DNA from: Entrophospora sp. SA101
Taxonomy: Eukaryota; Glomeromycota; Glomeromycetes; Entrophosporales; Entrophosporaceae
Direction of reading: 5' to 3'
Length of the DNA stretch: 64,000 bases
Assembly (NCBI GenBank): GCA_958430865.1
Contig: CAUDNR010002190.1
Span: forward strand, 25,134 to 89,133
Shown: piece by piece, positions 11,590-25,426 of the stretch
Layout: every line of letters starts with the position of its first letter
Position numbering within the stretch: position 1 is the first letter of the stretch
Program-made: the position numbers and the translations under genes
Notes under the pieces: model-generated
Told to the model about the DNA's origin: nothing
The model's database searches: none
What the model saw: only the letters and a program-made list of their open reading frames with translations

Positions 11590-14500
11590 ATGAGCAACAG
11601 TAATAATAATAATAAGAGAGAAATGTGCAAAAAATTTTTACTTATTTTCTACATTACATTTTATGTGATTAATTATTATATATTTGTTCAAGTTGAAGCG
11701 GCAACCCCTACTAGTGAAGCGTCTCAAAGCACAAATACACCTTCGATTCAATCATCAATATCAAATAATGTTAAATATAATTCTTACAATAATGATCATC
11801 AAATCAATGGTATGTTAAAATAAATAAATAATGAATTGGTTGACTCATTGATACATTAAATGATTAATTCTAAGCCCTCACCATCTATTCCATTTTTACA
11901 TTTGGATAGCTGATGAATTATATCAAACAGCATCGACACTACTATATTCAATAAAGGGATTATTATCATCAAGAGAAAAAACATATACTACTACTAACAT
12001 TAGCGATGACAATTCAGATCTTAATATTTTCAATATTTTCTACAAGTATTTTTCTAAAACCATTTATTTTATATTTAAAATAAATCTACCACAATCATCA
12101 CCATCTTTAGAATTTCAAAATATGGGAAAGCAACTAGCAACCAATAATATAATAAAAGAATTATTAAAAGTCATAGAACTATTATTAGAAAAAGCTGCTT
12201 TTGAGTTTGGCCATGATGATGCTTTGTATACTTTGGCAGACATGAACTTTGCAAGTGTTTCTTTACTTTTTTTTACTTGAGTAATTCATGATAAAATATT
12301 TAACAACTTTATTTTTTTATTAGTATGGAAAATATACATATCCTCGTAATCTTACAGCAGCTTTTAATTATTATCAAGAATTAGCAAATAGATCTGGTAA
12401 TTCAACTGCCCAACAAATGATTGGTTTTATGTATGCAACTGGAATTGATGATGTGGTTGAAAGAGATCAAGTAAAGGTATTGTGTATATTTGTGTCGAAA
12501 TTTATTGGTTTGAAAAGATTTTTAGGATATCAACAGATACATATATAGCTTACATTTATAATCACAATATCTCCTTTATAATTAATCGATCAGGCATTAT
12601 TGTACCATAAATTTGCCGCATCTGGTCACGATACTGCTGCTGAAATGACTTTGGCATATCGTTATTTAATGGGAATTGGCGTACCAAAAAGTTGTGAAGA
12701 TTCTTTGTTTTATTATAAACGTGTTGCTGACAAAGGTAAACTTTCAATTAATTATATAGTAAAGGAAGATAATTTATACAAATTAAAATCACAATAATCG
12801 ACATTATCTACCCATTTTTATAGCTATTGAATATTATAAATCAGGACCAATTGGTGGTCGTCAACTTCCTCCAAAAAAAATTAGATTATATGACGAGAAT
12901 GGTGGTATTTATGGATATGGCGCAAGTGCTAGTTCACCTTCTAAATTAATTAATCAACCTGTTTGGGATGATATTTTAGAATATTATCAATACATGGCCA
13001 ATAAAGGTGATATCAATGCTCAGGTAATTTCAATCAATCTATTTATAAAAAAATATATTAGTGTAAATGATCAATATATATATATTTATACAACAGATAG
13101 GTTTAGGCCAATTATTTTATCAAGGAACTAGAAGTATTTCTCAAAATTTTGAATTGGCATTAAAATATTTAAAACTTGCTGCAAATCAATATTGGAAGTC
13201 ATCATCATCGTCGTCGTCAGGTGCTTCAATGTTAAATGATCCAATCTTATCATATTCATTATCTTCACCAACATCATCTCCTCCTACAACTAATCTAGAA
13301 GTTGTCCAAGCAGCTGGTCAAGCAGCTGGAATATTAGGTCAAATGTATTTGAGAGGTGAAGGCGTTGAACAAAATAATCGAACCGCCTTGAAATGGTTTC
13401 TTAGAGGTGTTAAACTTTCTAATCCTACTGCACTAAACGGACTTGGTTTGATGCATATGAACGGTGTTGAAGTTCAAAAGGTATAGTTTGATTTTTAAAA
13501 AAGAAAAAATAACGATTATATTAATTAATTCATTTCTAATTATGTTAGAGTTATGAAAATGCAATGAATTTGTTTAAACTCGCAGCCAAATTAGATTATC
13601 CTGATGCTTCGGCTAATTTGGGCTTAATATTTTGTACTTGTCAACGTATATTTAACTAATTTCAATATTACTTTTTCAAATAAATACTTATTAATTATTT
13701 TATTTTTAATTTTTCAAGTTCAAAAAGGAGAATTCAAATTAGCATATGATTGCTTCCAAGAGGCGGCAGATCAATCAAATCATCTACTTGCCGTTTATTA
13801 TTTAGCTGAATTGTCTACAAATGGTTTCGGTACTAATCCATCTTGTTCAACGGCCGTGACTGTAATTATCATGAATAAATTTTTTTGTTTAAAAAAAATT
13901 TTTTATATTCACTATTATTTTTTTTAGTTGTATAAAAAGGTTGTAGAAAATGGTGACTGGTTGTATTCAACGTTTCCTGAAGCTTATAAAGCATATTTAT
14001 CTGGTGATAAAGAAAGTGCATTTATTCATTATTTATTAGCATCTGAAAGAGGATATGAAATTGCACAATCAAATGTTGCTTGGCTACTAGATAGGGGTTT
14101 GTTTTTTGTCATTAGCTTATTTTTTTTTTGTTGTTTTTTTTTTTTAAAAAAATTTTTTAATTTTAATTCAATCAACATAAAAGACAAGTCAATGTGGTGG
14201 TATCTGCCACAAATAAATTCAAAAATCAATGATCCTGTTCAAGAACGATTAGCTTTAATTTACTGGACAAGATCTGCAAATCAAGGAAATATTGATGCAA
14301 GAGTAAAAATGGGCGACTATTATTTTAAAGGTTTAGGAACTGAAGTTGATTTTGTTAAAGCTGCCACTTGTTATCAAATAGCTGCTGAAGTTCAATTTAG
14401 TGCTATGGCCATGTGGAACCTTGGTTGGATGTATGAAAATGGAATTGGTGTTTTTAAGGTACTAGGAGCTTCTTTCTTAAAAGTAAACAATAAGCAAAAA

Positions 14501-15201
14501 TAAAAATATAATTAACAAAATAATAAATTTAGGATTTTCATCTTGCTAAAAAATGGTATGATCGATCATTAGCAACAAATCCCGATGGTTATTTACCAAC
14601 AACATTATCTTTAATCAATTTACATATTAAAAGATTATGGGAATATTTTAGTGGTAATAATAATAATGTTAATAACAATAAAATAATAGACAAGGAAGAC
14701 AATACCAATAATAAAAACAATGATAATGATAACAATAACGAAATTGTTGACAATGGCCAAAAAATAGGAAAAACATCAAATAATAAAGAAAAAAAGGATG
14801 ATGAAACAGATAACGGTGGTAATAATAATTCAATTGAAACAATCTTCCTCTCTTCTCCTCATTTACCAATTGCTTCTCCTTCTTCTTCATTGACTTCTAC
14901 CAACGACAATTCTAATCCTAATAATGATATAAAACATACTCGTAAAGATTGGGATCTTATTGGACCAGAAGGCGAAAAATTAATAGAAAAATATAAAGCA
15001 CATAGATATGGCGGTGATGATGATGATTTTGATGAATCGCCATTTTCTTCTTTTGCTACAGAAGAAGAAGATGATGACGATTTACTTATTTCATTAGACA
15101 TATTTATTATATTATTTTGCTGTTTCTTCCTTGCATGGTTAATTTATTTTAGACAATTAAGAAATCATGCTATTAATGACAACAACAATAATATTCAATG
15201 A
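11590..15201 (+). CDS. HRD3: HRD3/SEL1L-like ER-associated degradation protein (copy B)
   Basis: Likely the ER-membrane partner of the Hrd1 ubiquitin ligase, which recruits misfolded luminal proteins for retrotranslocation. Eleven exons were assigned by eye from GT..AG ends and phase: 11590-11809, 11910-12256, 12324-12476, 12594-12735, 12824-13023, 13097-13480, 13549-13645, 13719-13861, 13928-14096, 14184-14458 and 14533-15201. They give 932 residues (yeast Hrd3 is 833). There is a hydrophobic signal at about residues 14-37, then about ten Sel1 repeats such as AAEMTLAYRYLMGIGV, AAGILGQMYLRGEGVEQN, ALNGLGLMHMNGVEV and AMWNLGWMYENGIGV. After an Asn/Asp-rich linker there is one C-terminal membrane segment (about 895-917). 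Intron 9 (87 bp, very T-rich) is in frame, so its retention would add 29 residues. A coding-like tail continues in the +1 frame to 15331 (see findings). Exon ends are inferred; no transcript data were used. Confidence 0.9.
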
Positions 15202-15564
15202 AGAGATGGAATACCAGCAGGCGGTAATGCAAATAGTTATTAATGAAAATGGAAATATAATAGGAGGGGTTGGTGGTGAAGATGAGATTACTTTTGGTAG
15301 AAGATATGACTATGTCGATGATAAATGGTGATGACTCTACGCACAAAGACTTGTATGGGAAAATATTAGAGGCTTTAATAATATTTTTCACCGCTAAATT
15401 TATACAGTTTTTACCTTTAATTAATTATAATAAATGAGTATGTAATTGTGTTAAAAGAAAAATTTAGTACGACTGAGAGATTGGACAAGAAAAATATAAA
15501 AATATAAAATTGAAGAGACTCGGAATATATTATATACATTTTTTTGTAAGCTTTTTATATTTTA

Positions 15565-15733
15565 TTATCAGGCAGGTCCTATGTAATCACTGGCAGAAAT
15601 AAATAAACTTATTTTTGCAACTTTATATTATAATCATGTGATACAGTCACTTTTATTGTTTAATAATAAGAATATATTTGGATTAAAGAAAAAAAATTTA
15701 TTTCTGCCAGTAATACGTCGGACCTACTGATAA
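15565..15733. mobile_element. 169-bp MITE with 40-bp inverted ends
   Basis: Left end TTATCAGGCAGGTCC and right end, read inverted, TTATCAGTAGGTCCG; both continue into ACTGGCAGAAATAAAT, giving imperfect terminal inverted repeats of about 40 bp. The interior is AT-rich and non-coding. Further copies are at 43447-43615 and 49691-49859. Confidence 0.75.
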
Positions 15734-16285
15734 CAAGCCTTTGAAGCAATTTTACTTACGTCATTTTTGACTTGACGGCTGCAAATTTGGCAACATTTCG
15801 TCAAACAACAACATTAGACAGCCTATAATAAAAGTAAGAGAATTATGATTTTATCGATTATCGAAATTTCATTATGATTATGAAATTATAGAGTGTAATT
15901 TAATATAACTGGCATTAGTTATTGAATTTAGGCGATTATGAATTTATCGAATATGAATTTAACGAGCTTTGACTGTGTTCGGGAAATTCTTCTGTCAGTT
16001 GGCCAAAAGTACTTCTATATTTTATTATGGCCTTCCATCTTCTAAATGTAATATTACTATATAGGTAATATGTCATCCCTAAAAGTATATTTATCACTAC
16101 TAGGCCCGAGCTTCATTCGGGTAGCAATCAAAACATCACTAGCAAAACATGAATGACTGATTGTATTGTCAAATGCAAAAACTGCCAACTGCGCCTGGAA
16201 AGGAAATGCCTTGTTTTGAATCTGTAAAGATAAGAATGAATAAATAAATACCTTCCTTTCGTCAACAAATCACTGATATTGATGA

Positions 16286-17040
16286 TTAATCCAAGTAGAT
16301 ATCTTTACGAATTTTCTGGTGATTACATCCAAGTTTTCCCAGCCACACATGTACAATTGGTTCACTTATTTTTTTTTTCTTCAATTTCAATTGAAGGGAA
16401 TATTTCTTCTTCATGTATTTTTTAAAATCTTTAATACACTTTTTGACCAAAGGTATTCCACGAGTAATCCATGAAGGTTTTCACCATACATTAAACTTTT
16501 GATTTTTGGTGTTTCCATCTTCTTGAAATTGGAAGTATATCGCCCATCCTTTAGAAATTAATTAGACCATGTCCGAATCAAACAAGCACATCAAGGTTTT
16601 GCACCAATATGCTCTGCAATTATTTTGCTTGCATTATGTGCACCATAATCTTTAATGCGTAATCTAAAAGATTGGCGCATTGTTTGGAAGCGTATTTTAT
16701 CACCAGAATCATTATTTTTATCTTTCTCTAGAACTGATAATGTTGACAAAACGTCCTCAAACTTTTTAATTAAATCGATTTCACCACTTTCTATACATAT
16801 GGTCATCATTATCATTGCTATCAACCACAATATCATCTAGAGAATCTTTTTTTTGGAAAAAATGGTGTCAATTGCTAATCGTAATTACCAATATAACAGA
16901 AGATATTTTTGAATAGGACTTGCTGCCATCGTTTTTCAAAAAATTGAAGGTCAAAATCATTCTCATCATACCAAATTTCATCATTTGATTCATTGTCAGA
17001 TGATGATTTACCAATTATTATTTCGTCCAAGGAAATCATA
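16286..17040 (-). pseudogene. Degenerate DDE-transposase N-terminal fragment
   Basis: Read on the minus strand, the segment starts with about 54 acidic codons (SDNESNDEIWYDENDFD). An 81-codon frame follows, with RQSFRLRIKDYGAHNASK, then broken frames giving FLKDGRYTSNFKK and VHVWLGKLGCNHQKI. The order (acidic leader, HTH-like part, KDGR motif, WLxKLG motif) resembles the region before the catalytic domain of DDE-endonuclease transposases I recall from Rhizophagus. Several frame changes and stops, and no catalytic domain, make it a relic. The family call is from memory of motif style. Copies: 42141-42894 (+) and 50412-51166 (-). Confidence 0.5.
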
Positions 17041-17833
17041 TATATTTACATCAGGACCTAAAAGTTTATTATTATCAAAAACATTAAAATTTTGTCTCTT
17101 GCATTTTTTTTAAATGACTATTTTGACGTTTAGGAGGCAAAATGTGGTTAGGAACATAAAACATGTTTTTTGATATTTATATTAAATTTTTAAAGTCTTG
17201 CATCTATCTCACTATTGTGCCAAGAAAACATGGTCTGATTTTCTCACCGTTGTAATCCTTATAATATAGATATATATTATGCAAAAAACTCAATTTTGGT
17301 CAGAGAGGTCCCTAACCACATATTCCTGGAGCTTCCGTATGAGACTTATATATTTGATCTAGATAGTTGACCGACTACCTAATGGGCCTGTTTCTATTGT
17401 CCAATTGCCCATACATAGAACCTAAGCTACACAATGGCATGATTTTCACTGTCGTAACATCACAATTACACTTATAAACCTTTTTCTTAAACTGTCAAGG
17501 TCTTTCTTTCTTAGATTAATGGTATTGTTATTAAAAATTATCGTGTTACGCCACTCCTTAAGAGAAAATATATAATAATCGTTTAAATAAACAAAAAGGA
17601 TTTATTATAATTAATTAAAGGTAAAAACTGTATAAATTTAGCGGTGAAAAATATTATTAAAGCCTCTAATATTTTCCCATACAAGTCTTTGTGCGTAGAG
17701 TCATCACCATTTATCATCGACATAGTCATATCTTCTACCAAAAGTAATCTCATCTTCACCACCAACCCCTCCTATTATATTTCCATTTTCATTAATAACT
17801 ATTTGCATTACCGCCTGCTGGTATTCCATCTCT

Positions 17834-20800
17834 TCATTGAATATTATTGTTGTTGTCATTAATAGCATGATTTCTTAATTGTCTAAAATAAATTAACCAT
17901 GCAAGGAAGAAACAGCAAAATAATATAATAAATATGTCTAATGAAATAAGTAAATCGTCATCATCTTCTTCTTCTGTAGCAAAAGAAGAAAATGGCGATT
18001 CATCAAAATCATCATCATCACCGCCATATCTATGTGCTTTATATTTTTCTATTAATTTTTCGCCTTCTGGTCCAATAAGATCCCAATCTTTACGAGTATG
18101 TTTTATATCATTATTAGGATTAGAATTGTCGTTGGTAGAAGTCAATGAAGAAGAAGGAGAAGCAATTGGTAAATGAGGAGAAGAGAGGAAGATTGTTTCA
18201 ATTGAATTATTATTACCACCGTTATCTGTTTCATCATCCTTTTTTTCTTTATTATTTGATGTTTTTCCTATTTTTTGGCCATTGTCAACAATTTCGTTAT
18301 TGTTATCATTATCATTGTTTTTATTATTGGTATTGTCTTCCTTGTCTATTATTTTATTGTTATTAACATTATTATTATTACCACTAAAATATTCCCATAA
18401 TCTTTTAATATGTAAATTGATTAAAGATAATGTTGTTGGTAAATAACCATCGGGATTTGTTGCTAATGATCGATCATACCATTTTTTAGCAAGATGAAAA
18501 TCCTAAATTTATTATTTTGTTAATTATATTTTTATTTTTGCTTATTGTTTACTTTTAAGAAAGAAGCTCCTAGTACCTTAAAAACACCAATTCCATTTTC
18601 ATACATCCAACCAAGGTTCCACATGGCCATAGCACTAAATTGAACTTCAGCAGCTATTTGATAACAAGTGGCAGCTTTAACAAAATCAACTTCAGTTCCT
18701 AAACCTTTAAAATAATAGTCGCCCATTTTTACTCTTGCATCAATATTTCCTTGATTTGCAGATCTTGTCCAGTAAATTAAAGCTAATCGTTCTTGAACAG
18801 GATCATTGATTTTTGAATTTATTTGTGGCAGATACCACCACATTGACTTGTCTTTTATGTTGATTGAATTAAAATTAAAAAATTTTTTTAAAAAAAAAAA
18901 ACAACAAAAAAAAAATAAGCTAATGACAAAAAACAAACCCCTATCTAGTAGCCAAGCAACATTTGATTGTGCAATTTCATATCCTCTTTCAGATGCTAAT
19001 AAATAATGAATAAATGCACTTTCTTTATCACCAGATAAATATGCTTTATAAGCTTCAGGAAACGTTGAATACAACCAGTCACCATTTTCTACAACCTTTT
19101 TATACAACTAAAAAAAATAATAGTGAATATAAAAAATTTTTTTTAAACAAAAAAATTTATTCATGATAATTACAGTCACGGCCGTTGAACAAGATGGATT
19201 AGTACCGAAACCATTTGTAGACAATTCAGCTAAATAATAAACGGCAAGTAGATGATTTGATTGATCTGCCGCCTCTTGGAAGCAATCATATGCTAATTTG
19301 AATTCTCCTTTTTGAACTTGAAAAATTAAAAATAAAATAATTAATAAGTATTTATTTGAAAAAGTAATATTGAAATTAGTTAAATATACGTTGACAAGTA
19401 CAAAATATTAAGCCCAAATTAGCCGAAGCATCAGGATAATCTAATTTGGCTGCGAGTTTAAACAAATTCATTGCATTTTCATAACTCTAACATAATTAGA
19501 AATGAATTAATTAATATAATCGTTATTTTTTCTTTTTTAAAAATCAAACTATACCTTTTGAACTTCAACACCGTTCATATGCATCAAACCAAGTCCGTTT
19601 AGTGCAGTAGGATTAGAAAGTTTAACACCTCTAAGAAACCATTTCAAGGCGGTTCGATTATTTTGTTCAACGCCTTCACCTCTCAAATACATTTGACCTA
19701 ATATTCCAGCTGCTTGACCAGCTGCTTGGACAACTTCTAGATTAGTTGTAGGAGGAGATGATGTTGGTGAAGATAATGAATATGATAAGATTGGATCATT
19801 TAACATTGAAGCACCTGACGACGACGATGATGATGACTTCCAATATTGATTTGCAGCAAGTTTTAAATATTTTAATGCCAATTCAAAATTTTGAGAAATA
19901 CTTCTAGTTCCTTGATAAAATAATTGGCCTAAACCTATCTGTTGTATAAATATATATATATTGATCATTTACACTAATATATTTTTTTATAAATAGATTG
20001 ATTGAAATTACCTGAGCATTGATATCACCTTTATTGGCCATGTATTGATAATATTCTAAAATATCATCCCAAACAGGTTGATTAATTAATTTAGAAGGTG
20101 AACTAGCACTTGCGCCATATCCATAAATACCACCATTCTCGTCATATAATCTAATTTTTTTTGGAGGAAGTTGACGACCACCAATTGGTCCTGATTTATA
20201 ATATTCAATAGCTATAAAAATGGGTAGATAATGTCGATTATTGTGATTTTAATTTGTATAAATTATCTTCCTTTACTATATAATTAATTGAAAGTTTACC
20301 TTTGTCAGCAACACGTTTATAATAAAACAAAGAATCTTCACAACTTTTTGGTACGCCAATTCCCATTAAATAACGATATGCCAAAGTCATTTCAGCAGCA
20401 GTATCGTGACCAGATGCGGCAAATTTATGGTACAATAATGCCTGATCGATTAATTATAAAGGAGATATTGTGATTATAAATGTAAGCTATATATGTATCT
20501 GTTGATATCCTAAAAATCTTTTCAAACCAATAAATTTCGACACAAATATACACAATACCTTTACTTGATCTCTTTCAACCACATCATCAATTCCAGTTGC
20601 ATACATAAAACCAATCATTTGTTGGGCAGTTGAATTACCAGATCTATTTGCTAATTCTTGATAATAATTAAAAGCTGCTGTAAGATTACGAGGATATGTA
20701 TATTTTCCATACTAATAAAAAAATAAAGTTGTTAAATATTTTATCATGAATTACTCAAGTAAAAAAAAGTAAAGAAACACTTGCAAAGTTCATGTCTGCC

Positions 20801-21445
20801 AAAGTATACAAAGCATCATCATGGCCAAACTCAAAAGCAGCTTTTTCTAATAATAGTTCTATGACTTTTAATAATTCTTTTATTATATTATTGGTTGCTA
20901 GTTGCTTTCCCATATTTTGAAATTCTAAAGATGGTGATGATTGTGGTAGATTTATTTTAAATATAAAATAAATGGTTTTAGAAAAATACTTGTAGAAAAT
21001 ATTGAAAATATTAAGATCTGAATTGTCATCGCTAATGTTAGTAGTAGTATATGTTTTTTCTCTTGATGATAATAATCCCTTTATTGAATATAGTAGTGTC
21101 GATGCTGTTTGATATAATTCATCAGCTATCCAAATGTAAAAATGGAATAGATGGTGAGGGCTTAGAATTAATCATTTAATGTATCAATGAGTCAACCAAT
21201 TCATTATTTATTTATTTTAACATACCATTGATTTGATGATCATTATTGTAAGAATTATATTTAACATTATTTGATATTGATGATTGAATCGAAGGTGTAT
21301 TTGTGCTTTGAGACGCTTCACTAGTAGGGGTTGCCGCTTCAACTTGAACAAATATATAATAATTAATCACATAAAATGTAATGTAGAAAATAAGTAAAAA
21401 TTTTTTGCACATTTCTCTCTTATTATTATTATTACTGTTGCTCAT
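17834..21445 (-). CDS. HRD3: HRD3/SEL1L-like protein (copy C)
   Basis: Mirror copy of the gene at 11590-15201, with identical ORF segments throughout. Exons mirror to 21226-21445, 20779-21125, 20559-20711, 20300-20441, 20012-20211, 19555-19938, 19390-19486, 19174-19316, 18939-19107, 18577-18851 and 17834-18502, again giving 932 residues. The +1-frame coding-like tail is present at 17704-17835. B and C are tail-to-tail, with their 3' ends 2.6 kb apart. Either this is a second functional gene or the inversion is an assembly product. Confidence 0.88.
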
Positions 21446-21565
21446 AAAGATTAATAATATATATTACATAATTCTTCAACTTGTAGAAGAATGATTATTC
21501 AAGCAAAATTTTCCACGTTGTCACATGTATAGCTACATTGTAAAACTTTACACAGTATCTAACAC

Positions 21566-21853
21566 GTGATTTACCGAAATAACATAGTAAAAAATGTAGC
21601 TTTTTGGAATCAAGATCCATTGATTAAAACTTATATAAAAGTAAAAGGTATCATCATCAAATCTCATTTTTTAAATAATGGGAATAATGTTCCATGTCGC
21701 AATCCAAAAAAGGAAAAAAAAATGGTCGTAAAGACGGTTGCAACCAGTGGTTGCAATCATTTTTATATGACGCAACCATCATCAAAAGTTGCAGCCGGTA
21801 TCCTTAAATGGGAACCATCTATTCTGTCAAAATTTAATGCTCATAGCTTTTAA
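21566..21853 (+). CDS. Small hypothetical protein divergent to HRD3 (copy C)
   Basis: Exact counterpart of the 95-codon ORF at 11182-11469; unknown family, low confidence. Confidence 0.28.
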   Translation: MIYRNNIVKNVAFWNQDPLIKTYIKVKGIIIKSHFLNNGNNVPCRNPKKEKKMVVKTVATSGCNHFYMTQPSSKVAAGILKWEPSILSKFNAHSF

Positions 21854-22197
21854 AGTGGATCTACCAGGATGACAAAAATAAATTTTCTAGCATTGAGCAC
21901 ATGACTTCAATTATAATTGCCCAGCCAGGCTCTGCTTTAAATTGGGGAAAAATTTTTTTAAGGGTAGAATTCATCGACGTCATACTTTATTATAGAATAT
22001 ATGGGCTACTTTTTACACAAACTTGAGTTCGTTTATTGAACAATATTTACAAAATAGTTTATTATTTCCTGCATAATAATCTTCTTTATAACAGACTAAA
22101 ATTCCGAAAATTTTAAAAAATTTCAAATGATTCTATGTTTTAACAATATTTGTGCTTCTAATAAAAAATCTTTTTTTTAAGTTCTGAAACATATGCA

Positions 22198-22316
22198 TAC
22201 AGTTAAACCTCGCTTCAACGAATCTATTTAAAATCACGTTTCAACGAGTTTTATATGATTTTAAAAATTCGCGATGCGAGTTTAATTATAATTCGTCGAA
22301 ACGATGCTTAACTGTA
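22198..22316. mobile_element. 119-bp pogo/Tc1-like MITE (copy C)
   Basis: Inverted copy of the element at 10719-10837, with the same TA-flanked CAGTTAA ends. Confidence 0.72.
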
Positions 22317-24050
22317 TAAAATATTTGTGGAGAAAAACGCAATGCAAAACGTTTAAAAAATATTTATTGTTATCAAGTTGAGCTATAGTTTCTATTCGCA
22401 ATGCAAATTCTTATTCGAATTATTCGTTTATTCGTTTTATTCAAATACAATAAATAATTCAAATAAACTTGTTCAAATAGAAACTATAAGTTGATTCAGG
22501 CCCGAGTTAAACTTGAATTTTTCAAGTTCGGGTTGAAATCAAGAGAATATGCTCTTAAATTATTTTTTAGGTAATGGGTTGCAAAAATAAAAACATTATG
22601 AAATAGTATATAGCATCAAATCGAGCTGGCTCGGCTCGTCCAGAGCTTTGATTAAACACATAAAATGTCATCTTGGAACAAAAACTTTCAATTGTGAATA
22701 TCCGGGATGTACAAAGTAGTAACACACAAGACATCATTTTGGAATGCTTAAAAGATTTTTACTAAATTTGAACTCAATATAGGATTCATTAAAATTTGGT
22801 TGCATAATAATGATAATGAATTGTTAAGTAATTTTTGTGTATGGATATTTAATTAATCAAATGCTTGTTATATTATTGATAAATTAATACTGTTGACAAT
22901 GTTAGAGAAACCAATGTTCCTGCATTAGAAGAACTTATTTAACCTATCTAATGCTATGCCAGTTGATAAATTTTTAAATAATCCAGAAGAAGGGATGGTT
23001 AATGGGGTTCTGATAATGATAAAATTACTGAGGGTCTTGTGAAAGCATTTAAAAAACAATTGGAAGTGCCTACTGAAGGATCAATTCTGATACCTGTAAA
23101 ACAATTCGGTCTTATGCGGATCGGTTAGCTTTTTTAAAAAGTCATCGAAAGAGAGATTTAGAATAATAATATTATTATTAATATGATATTAATATCTAAA
23201 TGACCCGTTCAAACGCTAAACTATCGGTTTTGACAATTGATACTTAACCTTTTGCACTTTGCCTTTGAAACGCTCAAAAACAGTCAAGTAAGCACGACTT
23301 GCGTACTATGTAAAAAATTTCTCATAAAAATTTACAATAGTTGACATTCAAAATAAATTTGTTGCTCGAACGCAATTCGTCACGAAATCCCCAAAAGTTG
23401 TCGAGTGGACAAGCCTCACGTGAAAGTACAAATTGGAAATTGTCGAATTTTTAAAAGGCGTTTCCCTTCGTTAACTTGGGCTATAAAAAACATTTTGAGC
23501 TTTGTTTCGCCTAAATAATACTTTTGATGATTCTTTTGCTTTTCGTTTGCACATTTTATTAAACTAAATTTATGGATTATTGTTTTTAATAATATTTATA
23601 TTGTATTCGTTCAATCCTCTGAAATTGATGTAATTGTTTTTGTGAGCGGGAAATCATATCGTCAATTGTTATCATTATTAATTCCGTCACATCTGACAAA
23701 GTTGACGAAATGGTAAATGTGACGAAAAGGTGAAAATTATGACAATATAATTAATTAGAAATAATAAATTTAGTATGTGCTCTTAAATTTATATCGTGAC
23801 TTGTTCATTAAGATTCCTTATTGAAATGCCAGATTTGTAAATGCTGGCTCAAATATAGGGTTTCTATTAGAATAAGGTTTATTTAAATTATTCGTTTTAT
23901 TCGTTAAGAATCTTATTCGAATAAAATGAATAAACTAATACTAATACTAATAATTCGAATAAAACCGATAATTCGAATAAAATTAATAAAATTTGATAAT
24001 TCGAATAAAATCAATTAAAAATTCGAATAAAATTAAGGATTAATATTAAT

Positions 24051-24086
<36 letters not shown>

Positions 24087-25279
24087 TCGAATATCATATA
24101 GTGATAATAATAATAAACAATAGCAACTGACTTTTTATTTTATTTTCTTAAGCCATAGTAATAATATTGATTATAAACACAAAATAGTTTTACAAATGGG
24201 TTAAAACCCTTAACAATAAAAATAAAAATCATATAGAATTTGTTGCATCAAGCTGTGAATTAATATTTTACATTTTATAAACGAATAATTCGAGTAGACA
24301 GATAAAACGATAATTCTAATAAGAATTTGTATTACACTACTCAAATGTCAATGATAATTTGTCCTCCACTGGGAAGATCGGTATCCACATTTTACCAAAA
24401 AGCCTGTTAATATTAAAATTTTCAAAGCTCATTTTCTGCTAAATGTTCGTAAATTTTCAATATGGAGAAACGTCAGCATTTGCAAATTACTTTATTGTAT
24501 TTGAAATACATCTCACTTTCTTTAGAGCAGAAAATGATTATTGTAGTGAAGCTAATGAAATTGAAAGTTATTTATTAGGGTCCCCAACATGATGTTTTCC
24601 CAACAACTCATTTCATTGACTAACTGACCACTTTATACAAATTAAATCGAGGCTAGTTTTATTAATTGCACTTTAGAAAACACACTGTCGGAAAACGGTT
24701 GACTAAATGTCAGTCAATCATTTCGGTGACGGATATCTGCATCACTAATTATGACACTGTATATATAACAATGTATATTCTGATAAACAACACCCATTCT
24801 TTAATGGTTGTTTCTATCAATGCTAAGGATACGTAAAATTTTTATTTGATCTCAAATATGAAATAATTTTATGTCTTCATCATAAAGAATTTAATTTTGC
24901 TTACAAGATAGGTTTTTCCCAGCTCAGCAAACCATCAACTTCTACCAATAACATCTACCACAGTCCCGCTTAGGTTTTTTAACAATAGATAAATATAATA
25001 TATATTGAACAGATTCAAGACAAAATTTATAATCAAGTAAATCTTTTTCTTTGTTTTCAATATTTCTTTGATTTTTTTGCAACGGGTAAATGTGTGTATA
25101 ATAAACAGCAATTAAATCTTTATTTAATTTATTCAACTTGCACTTTTTTATACTAAAGGTTTGATTTATATATTTAATTGAATCATTAATTACATTGAAT
25201 AGTTAATTATATTGAATAATTAAATATCAAAATCAAACCTGTTTTCACTTTTATTTGATTCTTCAAAATTTTTCAGCTT

Positions 25280-25426
25280 AGTAGGTAACAGTATAACGTA
25301 AGTAGGTAACAGTATATATATACTGTTACCTACTTACGTTATACTGTTACCTACTTACGTTAGACTGTTACCTACTTATGATTAGACTGTTACCTACTTA
25401 TAGGTATATTGCTACCTACTTATTTT
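25280..25426. repeat. 76-bp palindrome array (copy C)
   Basis: Same sequence and orientation as 2560-2706. Confidence 0.9.

Larger units (their letters stand above)
7475..15434 (+). repeat. Repeat unit copy B (complete, HRD3 on +)
   Basis: Reverse complement of copy C: coordinate pairs add up to 33035 from 15434/17601 outward. The first part (7475-10314) is also the reverse complement of copy A. The arm ends at 15434 in TAATAAAT, a word also present at the start of the next segment, which suggests a microhomology junction. Between 8094 and 10718 the copy holds AT-rich DNA with no supported gene. Confidence 0.95.
15435..17600. other. Spacer between inverted copies B and C
   Basis: Present once between the two arms. 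It recurs as 49561-51726 (direct) and as 41595-43753 (inverted), where it links HRD3 to the kinase locus. It holds a 169-bp MITE (15565-15733), a hairpin CCCGA-GCTTCAT-TCGGG (16105-16121) and a degenerate transposase-like remnant on the minus strand (16286-17040). The remainder, 17041-17600, shows no gene. Confidence 0.9.

Noticed and set aside
14029..14229. Lys-rich antisense ORF over HRD3 intron 9
   Set aside because: Product of the poly-T intron and flanking exons.
14669..15101. Antisense ORFs over HRD3 exon 11 (and the mirror copies)
   Set aside because: Low-complexity shadows of the Asn/Asp-rich linker; the sense strand has splice sites and domain structure.
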